Positions 9,646 to 18,837 of a stretch of 64,000 nucleotides of DNA are shown in pieces. The stretch's first letter is position 1, and each line of letters starts with the position of its first letter. The stretch lies in contig JAPSLO010000005.1 in the NCBI GenBank assembly GCA_031180725.1, forward strand, positions 342,658-406,657, read 5' to 3'. A program made the translations under genes and the position numbers. A model generated the notes under the pieces. It ran no database searches, was not told the DNA's origin, and was given only the letters and a program-made list of their open reading frames with translations. Origin of the DNA: Roseomonas sp. GTDB lineage: Bacteria > Pseudomonadota > Alphaproteobacteria > Acetobacterales > Acetobacteraceae.

Positions 9646-11505
9646 CTACAGCGTCCGCCGCGCTTCGGACTGGGCGCGGTCCTTGGCCGGGTCGATCCAC
9701 CAGCTTTCCAGACCCAGCGCGTATTTCGGGCTGCGCTGCGGCCGCCCGAACTTGTCCCAGTAGGCGATTCGGAAGCTCTGCAGGTGCCAGTGCGGGATCA
9801 GGTAATGGTGCCACAGCAGTACCCGGTCCAGCGCCCGCGTCCGCGCCACCAGCTCCTCGCGGTCCGGCGCATTCACCACCAGCTCCACCAGATCGTCGAT
9901 CGCCGGGTCGCAGATGCCTGCCACATTCCGGCTGCCCTGCTCATTCGCCTTGGCGCAGGTGAAGAAGTCCCGCTGCTCGTTGCCCGGCGAGAGGCTCTGC
10001 GGGATCACGTCCACCGTCATGTCATAGTCGAAGGCATCCACGCGCGTCTGGTATTGTGCGGGGTCCACGCTGCGCACGCGCACGCTCATGCCCACCCGCT
10101 CCAGCGCCTGCACATAGGGCAGGGCAATGCGCTCGAAGGTGGGGCCCTGGATCAGGATCTCGAATTCGAAGGGCTGGCCGCGCCCATTCACTAGGCGGCG
10201 GTCCTGCACGCGCCAGCCGGCCTGCTGCAGCAGCGTGAGCGCGCGGCGCAGCCCTTCGCGGTTGTTGCCGCTGCCATCGGTGCGGGGCAGGCGGAATTCC
10301 TGGGTGAAGACTTCCTCCGGGATGCGGCCGCGGAAGCGTTCCAGGACCGCCAGCTCCTTGCCTTGCGGCAGGCCGGAGGATGCCAGCTCGGAATTCGAGA
10401 AGTAGCTCGCGGTGCGCGTGTAGGAGCCGTAGAACAGGTTGGCGTTCATCCACTCGAAGTCGAACAGCTCCACCAGGGCACGGCGCACGCGCACATCCTG
10501 GAACAGCGGCCGGCGGAGATTCACCACGAAGGCCTGCATGCCGGTGGGAAGCTGGTGCTTGATCTCGTCCAGCCTCACCAGGCCGCGGCGCCGCGCGGGG
10601 AAGTCGTAGGCTGTCGCCCAGTCGCGCGCGGAGTTCTCTGTGCGGAAGTCGATCTGCCCGGCCTTGAAAGCCTCCAGCGCCACCGTCGTATCGCGGAAAT
10701 ACTCGTAGCGATAGGCGTCGAAATTGTGGATGCCGCGCATGGAGGGGATATCGCGCGCCCACCAACCCTCCACCCGCCGATAGACCACGCTGCGACCCGC
10801 CTCGAAGCGCTCGATGCGGTAGGGGCCGGAGCCCACCGGTACATCCAGGATGGGCCGGTTGAACTCCTTCCCCTCCCACCAGTGCTTCGGCAGCACCGGC
10901 ATCTGGCCCAGGATCAGCGCCAGTTCCCGATTCTGGTCGTCCTTGAAGCGGAAGGTCACGCGGCGCTCGGCCTCGGCCACCACCTCCGTCACGTCGCCCC
11001 AGTAGGAACGGTAGAAGGGCCGGCCGTGCTGGCGCAGCGTGTTGAAGGTGAAGACCACATCCTCGGCCGTCACCGGCCGCCCGTCATGCCAGCGCGCGGC
11101 AGGGTTCAGCTCGAAGGTCACGCCCTTGCGGTCGGCCGGCAGGTCGATCCATTGCGCCAGATAGGGGTATTCGGTGCTGGCCTCGTCGCCACTGTCGCGC
11201 AGCAGCGTGTCGTAGATCAGCGTGCTGCCCACCGCCGCGGTGCCGCGGATGATGAAGGGGTTGAAGCTGTCGAAGCTGCCCAGCGCCGTCAGGGCGATCT
11301 CGCCCCCCTTCGGCGCATTCGGGTCCGCCCAGGGGAAGTGGGGGAAATCCGCCGGCAGTTCCGGCTGCCCCAGCAGCGACAGCGCATGGGTCCGTACCGC
11401 CTGCCCGGGCGCGGCGGACCCGCCGGCGGGCGTGGCGGCACGAAGCCTGGAGGCGGGGGCGATCCCCAGGACGGCGGAAAGCGAAAGCAGGTCGCGGCGT
11501 CGCAT
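9646..11505 (-). CDS. yejA: Oligopeptide importer periplasmic binding protein YejA
   Basis: A 619-residue solute-binding protein of the SBP_bac_5 family. The N-terminus MRRRDLLSLSAVLG carries a twin-arginine-like start, with a cut expected after an Ala-rich stretch ending near RLRAAT. The motifs HALSLLGQPELPADFPHF and DPNAPKGGEIALTALGSFDSFNPFI are typical of YejA, as is the C-terminal AYWDKFGRPQRSPKYALG. It captures peptides for YejBEF. ATG 11505 is chosen over an upstream ATG at 11541 because it puts the RR signal at the N-terminus. Confidence 0.92.
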   Translation of the reverse strand: MRRRDLLSLSAVLGIAPASRLRAATPAGGSAAPGQAVRTHALSLLGQPELPADFPHFPWADPNAPKGGEIALTALGSFDSFNPFIIRGTAAVGSTLIYDTLLRDSGDEASTEYPYLAQWIDLPADRKGVTFELNPAARWHDGRPVTAEDVVFTFNTLRQHGRPFYRSYWGDVTEVVAEAERRVTFRFKDDQNRELALILGQMPVLPKHWWEGKEFNRPILDVPVGSGPYRIERFEAGRSVVYRRVEGWWARDIPSMRGIHNFDAYRYEYFRDTTVALEAFKAGQIDFRTENSARDWATAYDFPARRRGLVRLDEIKHQLPTGMQAFVVNLRRPLFQDVRVRRALVELFDFEWMNANLFYGSYTRTASYFSNSELASSGLPQGKELAVLERFRGRIPEEVFTQEFRLPRTDGSGNNREGLRRALTLLQQAGWRVQDRRLVNGRGQPFEFEILIQGPTFERIALPYVQALERVGMSVRVRSVDPAQYQTRVDAFDYDMTVDVIPQSLSPGNEQRDFFTCAKANEQGSRNVAGICDPAIDDLVELVVNAPDREELVARTRALDRVLLWHHYLIPHWHLQSFRIAYWDKFGRPQRSPKYALGLESWWIDPAKDRAQSEARRTL

Positions 11506-11624
11506 GGGCCAGAGTGTGGGGGTTCGCCCCGCCCCCGGCAACCGAGGAGGCCATCATGCCCCAGTCTCGGACGCCGTCACGGGCGCCATCACCAGCGCCG
11601 TGGCCGCGGGTCACCTATCGCGCA

Positions 11625-12407
11625 TCAGCCGCGCAGCAGCCGCGAGACCTCCGGCAGCAAGGCAGGGTCGCCCACGGCCAGCACCGAGCCATCGCCATCC
11701 AGCCGCAGCGGGCGCCCTGCCCAATCCGTGCAGCGGCCGCCCGCGCCTTCCACCACCGGCACCAGTGCCGCCCAGTCCCAGGGCTTCATGGTGTTGTCCA
11801 CCACCACATCCACCAGCCCCAGCGCCAGCAGCCCATAGGCGTAGCAGTCGCCGCCCCAGGTGGTCCGCCGCGCCGCCGCCTTCACCGCCGCGAATCGCGG
11901 CGCCGTCTCGGCATCGAACATGTCGGGCGAGGTGCAGGAGAGCTCGGCCGCCGCCAAAGTCGGGCAGGGCCGGCAGCCCGCGGCGCCGCCCAGCGGCGAC
12001 AGCAGGCGCGTGCGTTCCCCGGCCAGGCCGATCCAGCGCTCCCCGGTCACCGGCTGGTCGATGATGCCCAGCACCGGCACGCCGCGGTGGAGCAGGCCAA
12101 TCAGCGTGCCGAACAGCGGCCGGCCGGTAACGAAGGCCCGGGTGCCATCGATCGGGTCCAGCACCCAGACCCACTCGGCATCCGCGCGGATGGTGCCGTA
12201 TTCCTCGCCGATCACCCCGTGAGTGGGAAGACGCTCCTCCAGCAGGGCGCGGATGGCGCGCTCGGCAGCGCGGTCGGCTTCCGTCACCGGGCTGGCATCG
12301 CCCTTCGCCTCCACCATCAGGGCGGAGCGGAAGAGCGGTCGGATGACCTGGCCGGCCAGTTCCAGCGCGGCCTCGGCAACAGGCAGGAAATCGGCGGGAG
12401 AGGTCAT
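11625..12407 (-). CDS. hisN: Inositol-monophosphatase family, histidinol-phosphatase HisN type
   Basis: A 260-residue Mg-dependent phosphatase. Metal-site motifs are GDASPVTEADRAAE, EEYG and the signature WVLDPIDGTRAFVTG; the C-terminal ligand is in MKPWDWAALVPVVEGAGG. The stretch WGGDCYAYGLLALGLVD is typical of the HisN branch that removes phosphate from histidinol phosphate in histidine synthesis. ATG 12407 begins MTSPADF; an upstream ATG at 12518 would add a low-complexity leader and is not favoured. No other his gene is adjacent, so an inositol-1-phosphatase role cannot be excluded. Confidence 0.82.
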   Translation of the reverse strand: MTSPADFLPVAEAALELAGQVIRPLFRSALMVEAKGDASPVTEADRAAERAIRALLEERLPTHGVIGEEYGTIRADAEWVWVLDPIDGTRAFVTGRPLFGTLIGLLHRGVPVLGIIDQPVTGERWIGLAGERTRLLSPLGGAAGCRPCPTLAAAELSCTSPDMFDAETAPRFAAVKAAARRTTWGGDCYAYGLLALGLVDVVVDNTMKPWDWAALVPVVEGAGGRCTDWAGRPLRLDGDGSVLAVGDPALLPEVSRLLRG

Positions 12408-12578
12408 GACGGGATCCTGGGAACGGAAATGTCGCCCAGGCAGGCCGGCCGAGGCTTCCCGCCCGCAGCCCCCCGGCGCCCTGCCGCGGCGGCGTGACGC
12501 CGCGGCAGGAGGAATCATGAGCCCAAGACCGGCGCCAGATCCGGGATCCCCGCGACGTCGCGCAGCGACGTCGTGGGA

Positions 12579-13115
12579 TCAGGGCAGCGGCGCCGGGTTC
12601 GGCGAGAGGCTGCGCAGGAAGGCGATCACATCCGCCCGCTGGCCGGTGTTGCTGATGCCCGCGAAGGCCATGCGCGTGCCCGGAATGGCTGCGGCAGGCC
12701 GCGCCAGGAAGGCGTTCAGCGCCTCATAGTCCCAGGTCTTGTCGTGCAGCCCGCGCATCGCGGCGGAGTAGTTGAAGCCTTCCGCGTGCGCATGCGGCGA
12801 ACCGATGATGCCGTAAAGGTTGGGGCCCACCCCGTTCGGCCCGCCCTGCGCGAAATTGTGGCAGGACGCGCAGAGGCGCTGCGCAACGGCCCGGCCATTG
12901 TCGGCATTCGCATTCGCCAGCAGCGGCCCGATCGGCTCCACCGTCGGCGCCGCGGGGGCGGAGGGGGCCGTGGCCGCCGGGGCGGCACCGGTCTCGATCG
13001 CCGGCCTTTCCAGCGGCTTCGGATGGATCAGCAACCCAGCGACGACGCCGCTGACCATGAAGGTGATCCCGGCGGTCAGGACCGCGGCGGCCGCCTTGTT
13101 GAATTCCAGACTCAT
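12579..13115 (-). CDS. Membrane-anchored class I cytochrome c
   Basis: A 178-residue cytochrome. It has an N-terminal uncleaved anchor (VLTAGITFMVSGVVAGLLIH, about residues 11-30), an Ala/Pro-rich linker, and a periplasmic haem domain with CASCH for covalent haem attachment. GPNLYGIIG lies on the proximal side and the distal Met is in PGTRMAFAGI. This architecture matches the CycM/c552-type electron carrier between complex III and a terminal oxidase. ATG 13115 is chosen because it starts at MSLEFNKAA, directly before the anchor. A GC-rich inverted repeat follows the gene near 12543-12572. pheA is divergent. Confidence 0.88.
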   Translation of the reverse strand: MSLEFNKAAAAVLTAGITFMVSGVVAGLLIHPKPLERPAIETGAAPAATAPSAPAAPTVEPIGPLLANANADNGRAVAQRLCASCHNFAQGGPNGVGPNLYGIIGSPHAHAEGFNYSAAMRGLHDKTWDYEALNAFLARPAAAIPGTRMAFAGISNTGQRADVIAFLRSLSPNPAPLP

Positions 13116-13345
13116 CCCGGAATGGACCCTTCCCGAAGCCCCAGCTGCATCCGCCCAGAATTCAGACAGGACACGCGGCGGAAGCGCCCGGATGCGCCGG
13201 CACCCCCACCGGGCACAGGCTTGCGCCCGCAACGCCCTGCCGTAAAAGCGCCCGGAACATAGAGGGCAGGCCGGAAACCGACAACCCGGCCAACATTGCG
13301 GCGCAGCACGCTTCCTGCCGCCGCGGGGATGAAGACCGAATCACC

Positions 13346-14212
13346 ATGGCCACCAACGACACGGACCGGATCATCGCCTTCCAGGGCCTGCCCGGCGCCT
13401 ATTCCGACCTGTCCTGCCGCAAGGCCTATCCCGGCTGGTCCACCCTGCCCTGCCCCAGCTTCGAAGCCGCCATGGAAGCGGTGCGGTCCGGCGAGGCCAC
13501 GCTCGCCATGCTGCCCTGCGAGAACTCCCTCGCTGGCCGGGTGCCGGACATCCACCGCCTGCTGCCCGACTCCGGCCTGCATGTGGTGGGCGAGCATTTC
13601 GAGCGGGTGGAACACTGCCTGCTGGCCCCGAAAGGCGCCACGATCGCCAGCCTCCGGCGCGCCCACAGCCACCCGGTCGCCCTGGGCCAGGTGCTGAAAC
13701 TGCTGAAGGAGCTTTCCCTGCAGCCGGTGATCGAGGCCGACACCGCCGGCGCCGCCCACCTCATCGCCGAACGCGGCGGGGTGGAGGACGCGGCCATCGC
13801 CAGCGAACTCGCGGCCGAGATCTACGGGCTGGAGATCCTGCGCCGGAACGTCGAGGACGCCGCGCACAACACCACGCGCTTCTACGTCATGTCCCGCCGG
13901 CCCCTCAGCCCGCCCTATGAGGGCGACCACTGGGTGACCACCTTCGTCTTCCGCGTCCGCAACATCCCCGCTGCGCTGTACAAGGCGCTCGGCGGCTTCG
14001 CGACCAACGGCGTGAACATGACCAAGCTGGAAAGCTACATGGTCGAAGGCCAGTTCACCGCCACCCAGTTCCTGGCCGATGTGGACGGCCGCCCGGACGA
14101 CCCCGCCCTGGCCCGCGCCCTGGAAGAACTGCACTTCTTCTCCACTGAACTGAAGATCCTCGGCGCCTACCGCGCCCACCCGTACCGACTGGCCCAACGC
14201 GAAGGGAACTGA
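13346..14212 (+). CDS. pheA: Prephenate dehydratase
   Basis: A 288-residue monofunctional enzyme converting prephenate to phenylpyruvate in phenylalanine synthesis. The catalytic domain starts with IAFQGLPGAYSD. It contains LPCENSLAGRVPDIHRLL, DTAGAAHLIAERGG and the TTRF motif (NTTRFYVMSRR) essential for activity. A C-terminal ACT regulatory domain carries VNMTKLESYMVEGQF, where phenylalanine would bind. There is no chorismate mutase domain. It is divergent from the cytochrome c gene with a 230-base intergenic region between. Confidence 0.93.
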   Translation: MATNDTDRIIAFQGLPGAYSDLSCRKAYPGWSTLPCPSFEAAMEAVRSGEATLAMLPCENSLAGRVPDIHRLLPDSGLHVVGEHFERVEHCLLAPKGATIASLRRAHSHPVALGQVLKLLKELSLQPVIEADTAGAAHLIAERGGVEDAAIASELAAEIYGLEILRRNVEDAAHNTTRFYVMSRRPLSPPYEGDHWVTTFVFRVRNIPAALYKALGGFATNGVNMTKLESYMVEGQFTATQFLADVDGRPDDPALARALEELHFFSTELKILGAYRAHPYRLAQREGN

Positions 14213-14265
14213 GGCGCGGCCGCGGGCGGAGGCGGGCCGGGTCCGTGCTTTCCGCTGTCGCTGTC

Positions 14266-14479
14266 GGGGAGGACTCGGCCCTCCCCGAACCCCACCCGCC
14301 CAGGCCCAGCAGGCCCCTGGCCCCCTTCAGTTCAGGCTTGGCGTGGAAGGCGGCTTCAAGGGCGAGCCTGTGACGCTGACGCGCCATGCCCCTTCCACGC
14401 CAACCCATGAAACAGATGTGTTTCCAAAGGTCCCAGGCCTTTGGTGGGGCGGGTCCGGGAGGGGTGAAGCCCCTCCCGG
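14266..14479. repeat. Second cluster of inverted repeats (same family as 9439-9621)
   Basis: Between pheA and the COG4091 gene lie GGGGAGG/CCTCCCC (14266-14286), an imperfect CCAGGCC/GGCCCCTGG hairpin, TTGGCGTGGAAGG/CCTTCCACGCCAA (14338-14403, about 40-base loop), CCAAAGG/CCTTTGG (14424-14444) and CCGGGAGGGG/CCCCTCCCGG (14455-14479). The order (GGGGAGG hairpin, then CCCCACCCGCC, then a CCAAAGG hairpin, then a C/G-rich hairpin) mirrors the yejA-yejB gap. The two genes here are convergent, so it may also act as a terminator. Confidence 0.8.
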
Positions 14480-14503
14480 GCAGCCGGCGGCCAGAAACGC
14501 CTC

Positions 14504-15844
14504 TCAGTCGGCACCCGCCGCGGCCAAGCGCAGTGCCCTTTCGTCGTTGGCCGGGGCGGGCGGGAAGGCGGCGTCCTGTTCGGCGCGGAGGCGGTCCACC
14601 AGGCGACCGGCGGGGATTTCGACATCGGCGCGGGTGAGGACGGTGTCCTTCTTCAGCGGGCGCTTCAGGCGGCAGCCTTCCGCCAGGCCCATGGGCAGTA
14701 GGTCCTCCGCGCGGGTGATCTCGGCCGTCTCGCACTGACCGTAGGTCATGTAGCCGCCCAGGCCGTCGATGATCTCGCCGGCTTCCAGGTCGCGCTTGGC
14801 GGTCGCGACCACTTCCACGCGCGGCCCGGCGATGGGCTGGATCACCGCATCGCCCGCCAGCACCACGCGGGCGACGGAGAGTGGCACCTCGAAGTGGCAG
14901 AGGTGGTAGGGCGTGTAGAAGGAGTAGAGCGGCCCTTCGCCCAGCTTGTAGAGGTTGAGGTAGTGGCGCTGCTTGGGGTCGTCGTGGGTGGCGATCACAT
15001 AGACGCCGGGAGCGGGCTTGGCGCCCACCACATAGTCCACGATGCCGCCGAGGCTGCGCAGCAGGTCGATGTCGTAGATCTTCGTCAGATCGTCCACATG
15101 GCCCGGGTGGTCGGCACCGATCATACCGCGCCTGGAGACGGTCATGCCGGTGGCGTTGGCGACGATGGCCTGTTCGAAGCTGATCTTGGTGCCGTCCGCG
15201 AAGCTGGTGACCATCTGCGGGTCCTGGCCCCATTTGGCGGCGAAGGAGGCCTGGGTGGTCGGCGTGCGGTAGGGGTCCTGCAGGCCTTTGATATTGCCGC
15301 AGACCAGCGGCGTGAGGCCGATGGACTTCACGAAGCGCCAGAGATTGAGCTGCACGCCCGGCTGGTCGCCGTCGCTGCCGGTGAAGATCACGCCGGCAGC
15401 ATCGGCGTGGCGCTTCAGGATCGGCCCCACCGTGCCGTCCAGCTCGGCGTTCATGGAGACCACGTGCTTGCCCTGGGCAATGGCGGCCATGGTCACCTGC
15501 GCGCCGTGCTCCACCGCGCCGGTCACGTCCACCAGGCAGTCCAACCTGCCGGCGGCGCAGAGCAGCAGCGGGTCGTCGGTGATCGCCGGCGTGCCCGATT
15601 CGATGGCGGCGTCGAGCGCCTGCACCGAGCTGACGCTGCGGGGCGCTTCAATACCGGCGATGCGGTAGCATTCCGCGGCGCGCGACAAGGTGCGGTTGGC
15701 GATGGCGGCCAGCACCATGCCGGGCACGGAGTTGACGATCTGGTTGGCGATGCCCTTGGCCATGAATCCGGCGCCGATCATGCCGACACGCACCGGCCGG
15801 CCTTCTTCAGCGCGCTGCGCCAGCAGGCGGTCCACGATGATCAT
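14504..15844 (-). CDS. Homoserine dehydrogenase-like oxidoreductase with SAF domain (COG4091)
   Basis: A 446-residue predicted NAD(P)-dependent oxidoreductase. A Rossmann fold begins at residues 19-30 (VGMIGAGFMAKGIA). The central part contains DVTGAVEHGAQVTMAAIAQGK and SGDGDQPGVQLNL. The C-terminal region (about 350-430) is a SAF-type domain with KRDLEAGEIIDGLGG. The substrate of this family is not established. It is followed at 43 bases spacing in the same direction as the RmlC-like gene (16508-15888), which suggests a shared pathway acting on a modified sugar or sugar acid. Confidence 0.75.
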   Translation of the reverse strand: MIIVDRLLAQRAEEGRPVRVGMIGAGFMAKGIANQIVNSVPGMVLAAIANRTLSRAAECYRIAGIEAPRSVSSVQALDAAIESGTPAITDDPLLLCAAGRLDCLVDVTGAVEHGAQVTMAAIAQGKHVVSMNAELDGTVGPILKRHADAAGVIFTGSDGDQPGVQLNLWRFVKSIGLTPLVCGNIKGLQDPYRTPTTQASFAAKWGQDPQMVTSFADGTKISFEQAIVANATGMTVSRRGMIGADHPGHVDDLTKIYDIDLLRSLGGIVDYVVGAKPAPGVYVIATHDDPKQRHYLNLYKLGEGPLYSFYTPYHLCHFEVPLSVARVVLAGDAVIQPIAGPRVEVVATAKRDLEAGEIIDGLGGYMTYGQCETAEITRAEDLLPMGLAEGCRLKRPLKKDTVLTRADVEIPAGRLVDRLRAEQDAAFPPAPANDERALRLAAAGAD

Positions 15845-15887
15845 TCTTTCCTCCGGTTCTGCGGCGCTGGAGTTGGGCCCGCGGCGC

Positions 15888-16508
15888 TCATGTCAGCCCG
15901 CGCATCTGCTCGATGCCGTGGAAGGCGGGATCGAAGGCGGGCCACTCGGCGTCCTTGGCGGACAGCTCCGCCGGGGCGGCGGGCCAGACGATGCCGAAGC
16001 GCGGGTCGTCGTAGCGCAGGCCGCGTTCCTGCTGCGGCGCGTAGCGGGCGCTGACCAGGTAGAGCGCCTCGGTGTTCTCCACCAGCGTCAGGAAGCCATG
16101 CGCGCAGCCACGCGGCACGTACATCATCCGGCGGTTCTCCGCCGTCAGTTCCGCCCCGAACCACTGGCCGAAGCTTGGACTGTCGGGGCGCAGATCCGCC
16201 ACCACGTCATAGAGCGCGCCACCGATGCAGCGCACCACCTTCACCTCGGCCGAAGGCGGCAGCTGGTAGTGCATGCCACGCAACGTGTGCCGGCGGGTGG
16301 TCAGGGAGTTGTTGATCTGCGGAAACTGGCTCTCCAGCCCCTGGGCGGCGAACTCGTCGGCGCAGAACAGGCGCGAGAAGAAGCCGCGTTCATCCCCTCG
16401 GCGTAGCGGCTCGACCAGCCAGCAGCCATGGATCGGGGTCGGCTCGAAGCGAATCGAGCCGGCGGGCGCGGCCGGCCGCGCCGTGTCCGGGGTGGAGATG
16501 ACGCTCAT
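15888..16508 (-). CDS. dTDP-4-dehydrorhamnose 3,5-epimerase family protein
   Basis: A 206-residue cupin-fold protein of the RmlC type. Family motifs are RRGDERGFFSRLFCADEF, the catalytic-His region LRGMHYQ, GGALYDVVADLRPDSPSFGQW and VPRGCAHGFLTL. The last is the segment in which RmlC places its base and substrate contacts. RmlC epimerises dTDP-4-keto-6-deoxyglucose, but no rmlA/B/D genes are nearby and the partner downstream is a COG4091 oxidoreductase, so a different keto-sugar is likely. Length is slightly above the usual 180-190. Confidence 0.8.
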   Translation of the reverse strand: MSVISTPDTARPAAPAGSIRFEPTPIHGCWLVEPLRRGDERGFFSRLFCADEFAAQGLESQFPQINNSLTTRRHTLRGMHYQLPPSAEVKVVRCIGGALYDVVADLRPDSPSFGQWFGAELTAENRRMMYVPRGCAHGFLTLVENTEALYLVSARYAPQQERGLRYDDPRFGIVWPAAPAELSAKDAEWPAFDPAFHGIEQMRGLT

Positions 16509-16676
16509 GCGTAGTGGTCCCTACCATCCGCCCCGGGCCACCGGAGCGAAACGCTCGCGCAAGGAAAGCGCCGCTTGCCGGACGGTTCCACCGTCTCGCG
16601 GGAAAATGTGGTCCAGCTCATCCCTGTTCCCTACCCCGTTCCCTCTGGCCGCGATCCGGCGTAGGAGGGCGCCGCC

Positions 16677-16925
16677 ATGACCGAGACCCTGCCAGACCGC
16701 CTCTCCGTGGACCCGCGCAGCCCGTATCATGATGCGGCGCTGCTGCAGCGCGGCGTGGGCATCCGCTTCAACGGGGCGGAAAAGACGAATGTCGAGGAAT
16801 ACTGCGTCAGCGAGGGCTGGATCCGCGTCGCCGTCGGCAAGACGCTGGATCGCAAGGGCAATCCGCTGACCCTGAAGCTGAAGGGCAAGGTGGAGCCTTA
16901 CCTGAGGGACGACACCGCCGGCTGA
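16677..16925 (+). CDS. DUF3297 family small protein
   Basis: An 82-residue soluble protein of unknown function. The sequence DRLSVDPRSPYHDAALL, then GVGIRFNGAEKTNVEEYCVS, then WIRVAVGKTLDRKGNPLTLK is the full-length DUF3297 pattern, a family widespread in Proteobacteria. ATG 16677 has GGAGGG 7 bases upstream. The stop is 16 bases before the YdcF-like gene, so the two are probably cotranscribed. No catalytic motif can be named. Confidence 0.82.
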   Translation: MTETLPDRLSVDPRSPYHDAALLQRGVGIRFNGAEKTNVEEYCVSEGWIRVAVGKTLDRKGNPLTLKLKGKVEPYLRDDTAG

Positions 16926-16941
16926 GCCTGATCCGGCCGGC

Positions 16942-17451
16942 ATGACGCGACAGACGGTCATCGTGATCATGGGCGCCGCGGTGCGCCCAGGCGGTGTGCC
17001 CAGCCCCGCCCTGATCGAGCGGGTGGCAGCTGCCATCGCCTGGGGCGAAGCACAGCCCGTGCCGCCGCTCTACCTGCCCACCGGCGCGGCCAGCGCCGAT
17101 GCCCCGGCGGAAAGCGCGGTGATGGCCCGGATGCTGCGCGAGATGGGCGTCGAGCCGGCCCGCATCCGCGAGGAGCCGACGGGCACCGACACGCTTTCCT
17201 CCGTGCTGGCCTGCCTGCGCCTGCTGCGCGGGCACGAAGGGCCGGTGCGCGTCGCGACGCATCGCTATCACCTGCCGCGCACGCTGCTGCTGTTCCACCT
17301 GGCGGGCCGGCCGGCGCGCGGTGTGGCGCCCCCGGGTGGCGGCGGGCTCGCCGCCCCTGCCGCCCGCTGGCGTTGGCGCCTGCGTGAGGTACCGGCCCTG
17401 CCCTATGACGCGGCACTCATGGCCTGGCACCGCGCGCGCGGGCGATTGTAA
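16942..17451 (+). CDS. YdcF/ElyC-like DUF218 protein
   Basis: A 169-residue protein of the DUF218 (SanA/ElyC/YdcF) fold. It starts with VIVIMGAAVRPGGVPSPALIERV and has GAASADAPAESAVMARMLREMGV, EPTGTDTLSSVLACLRLL and THRYHLPRTLLLF, the usual order of DUF218 motifs. Many members are membrane-anchored and act in envelope metabolism; this copy has no transmembrane helix, so it is probably cytoplasmic. The function is not known. It ends 4 bases before the convergent stop of the esterase-like gene. Confidence 0.75.
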   Translation: MTRQTVIVIMGAAVRPGGVPSPALIERVAAAIAWGEAQPVPPLYLPTGAASADAPAESAVMARMLREMGVEPARIREEPTGTDTLSSVLACLRLLRGHEGPVRVATHRYHLPRTLLLFHLAGRPARGVAPPGGGGLAAPAARWRWRLREVPALPYDAALMAWHRARGRL

Positions 17452-17455
17452 GGCG

Positions 17456-18583
17456 TCAGCCGCCCCAGACCGGATCCACCGGCGCTGGATTCGCCACCGC
17501 CACGCCTTCCGCCGGCGTCCACACCGGCAGTCCGCTGGCATCGGTCAGCGCATTGCCCTGCCCGGGCCCGTCCGCGCGCGCGACGCGACCGATGCCATAG
17601 GCATAATCCAGCACCGCGCCGCCCGGCACATCTTGCGCGAAGCGCAGCAGCAGGCTGTCCCCATCCAGCAATTCGGCACCCGTGGCGGCGATGGTCCCGC
17701 CGGCCGGCAGACGCAGCGTCCAGCCGAGCCCGCCGGCCGCGCCCTGGCTCAGCGGCGTGAAGCCGGTGGCGGCGTCGTGCACGACATCCACCTGCAGCGC
17801 GCCCGGCGCCACAGCGGTCGCCGCCGCCACCCGCGGCCCGTCGGAGGCGATGTTCCCGCCGGCATTGGCGATGGGCGAGCCGGGCTTCGCATATTCCGCC
17901 CATTCCTCGGCGATCACCCGCGCCGCGCGCGCGGCAATCAGATGCGCATCCTCCCGCGAGATATGCGCGCCGCCATATTCGATGGTGGTCTCGTCCTGAT
18001 CCAGGTTGTCCTGGCTGGCATTGATGTCCGGAGCGCGGGCTGCGATGCGCGCATTGAAGACCGGGTCCGCGGCAAGCTGCTCCATACCGGCACGGATCGC
18101 CTGGTGGCCGGAATCCGTGCCGTGGCCATAGGGGTGCGCGGCCACGAACAGATATGGCACGTCGCGGCCCAGCGTCGCGCGCGTCAGCGCGGCATCGGTC
18201 CTGACCGCCGCAGTCCAGTCGGCCGTGGACAGGTCGGGATCGCGGCTGTCGTATTCGCTGTGCATCCACAGCACTGCGGTGTCGCTGCCCATGCCGTCGG
18301 CGCGGTATTCGCCAATCCTGTCCAGGAATCCCTGCTCGTTGCGGCCGATGGTCCAGCCCTGCGGCGTGCGCTGCATCCATTCATCCAGGAAGGCCGTCGC
18401 CGGATAGGCGGTATCGCCGCCCTGCAGGTCCCGGTCGTAGACCAGGCGCACGCTGTCGGTCACGCCATCGAAGCCCAGCAGTGTCTCTACTTCCTCCACC
18501 AGCCGGCCGGCGGCGGCGCCACGATCGAGTTCGGCGAGATAAGCGGCATTCGATTGGCCGCGCAGCACGATGTCGAGCAGCAA
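17456..18583 (-). CDS. SGNH-type acetylesterase-like protein (sialate O-acetylesterase/CE6 type)
   Basis: A 375-residue predicted esterase. GQSNA at residues 9-13 carries the presumed nucleophile Ser and the conserved Asn. TAVLWMHSEYDSRD and YLFVAAHPYGHGTDSG fall where the family has its middle blocks. The acid/His pair is probably in EYGGAHISREDAHL. A C-terminal beta-rich domain of about 110 residues follows. The start is TTG 18583 with GGAGA 8 bases upstream; there is no in-frame ATG. No signal peptide is present, so the location is unclear. The substrate is unknown. Confidence 0.6.
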   Translation of the reverse strand: MLLDIVLRGQSNAAYLAELDRGAAAGRLVEEVETLLGFDGVTDSVRLVYDRDLQGGDTAYPATAFLDEWMQRTPQGWTIGRNEQGFLDRIGEYRADGMGSDTAVLWMHSEYDSRDPDLSTADWTAAVRTDAALTRATLGRDVPYLFVAAHPYGHGTDSGHQAIRAGMEQLAADPVFNARIAARAPDINASQDNLDQDETTIEYGGAHISREDAHLIAARAARVIAEEWAEYAKPGSPIANAGGNIASDGPRVAAATAVAPGALQVDVVHDAATGFTPLSQGAAGGLGWTLRLPAGGTIAATGAELLDGDSLLLRFAQDVPGGAVLDYAYGIGRVARADGPGQGNALTDASGLPVWTPAEGVAVANPAPVDPVWGG

Positions 18584-18732
18584 AAGATATTGTCTCCGGC
18601 GTTTTTTCGAGGTCCGCGGGAGAATGTGCGGGCGGAGCCATGGTTGCGGCTTGCTCGCGCTCTAGTTAGTGAGCGGGTGCCGCGCGACGGACCGATATTC
18701 GCGTCCTGCTTTCGGCGCGCGCAAGGCCACAC

Positions 18733-18753
18733 GCCGCCGCTTCTCGCGGCGGC
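18733..18753. other. GC hairpin in a 254-base gap
   Basis: GCCGCCGC and GCGGCGGC are perfect complementary arms around TTCTC. The surrounding gap (18584-18837) between the EcsC gene end and the esterase-like start holds no gene that I can support. The hairpin lies just beyond the EcsC stop on the minus strand but has no T-run, so terminator function is only possible. Confidence 0.35.
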
Positions 18754-18837
18754 CCGCGCGACACGCAATGCGCGCGCTGCCAGGATTCGCCGGTCCGCCG
18801 TGGTGAAAGCGCCCGGCGACGACGAGGCGGGATGCCC

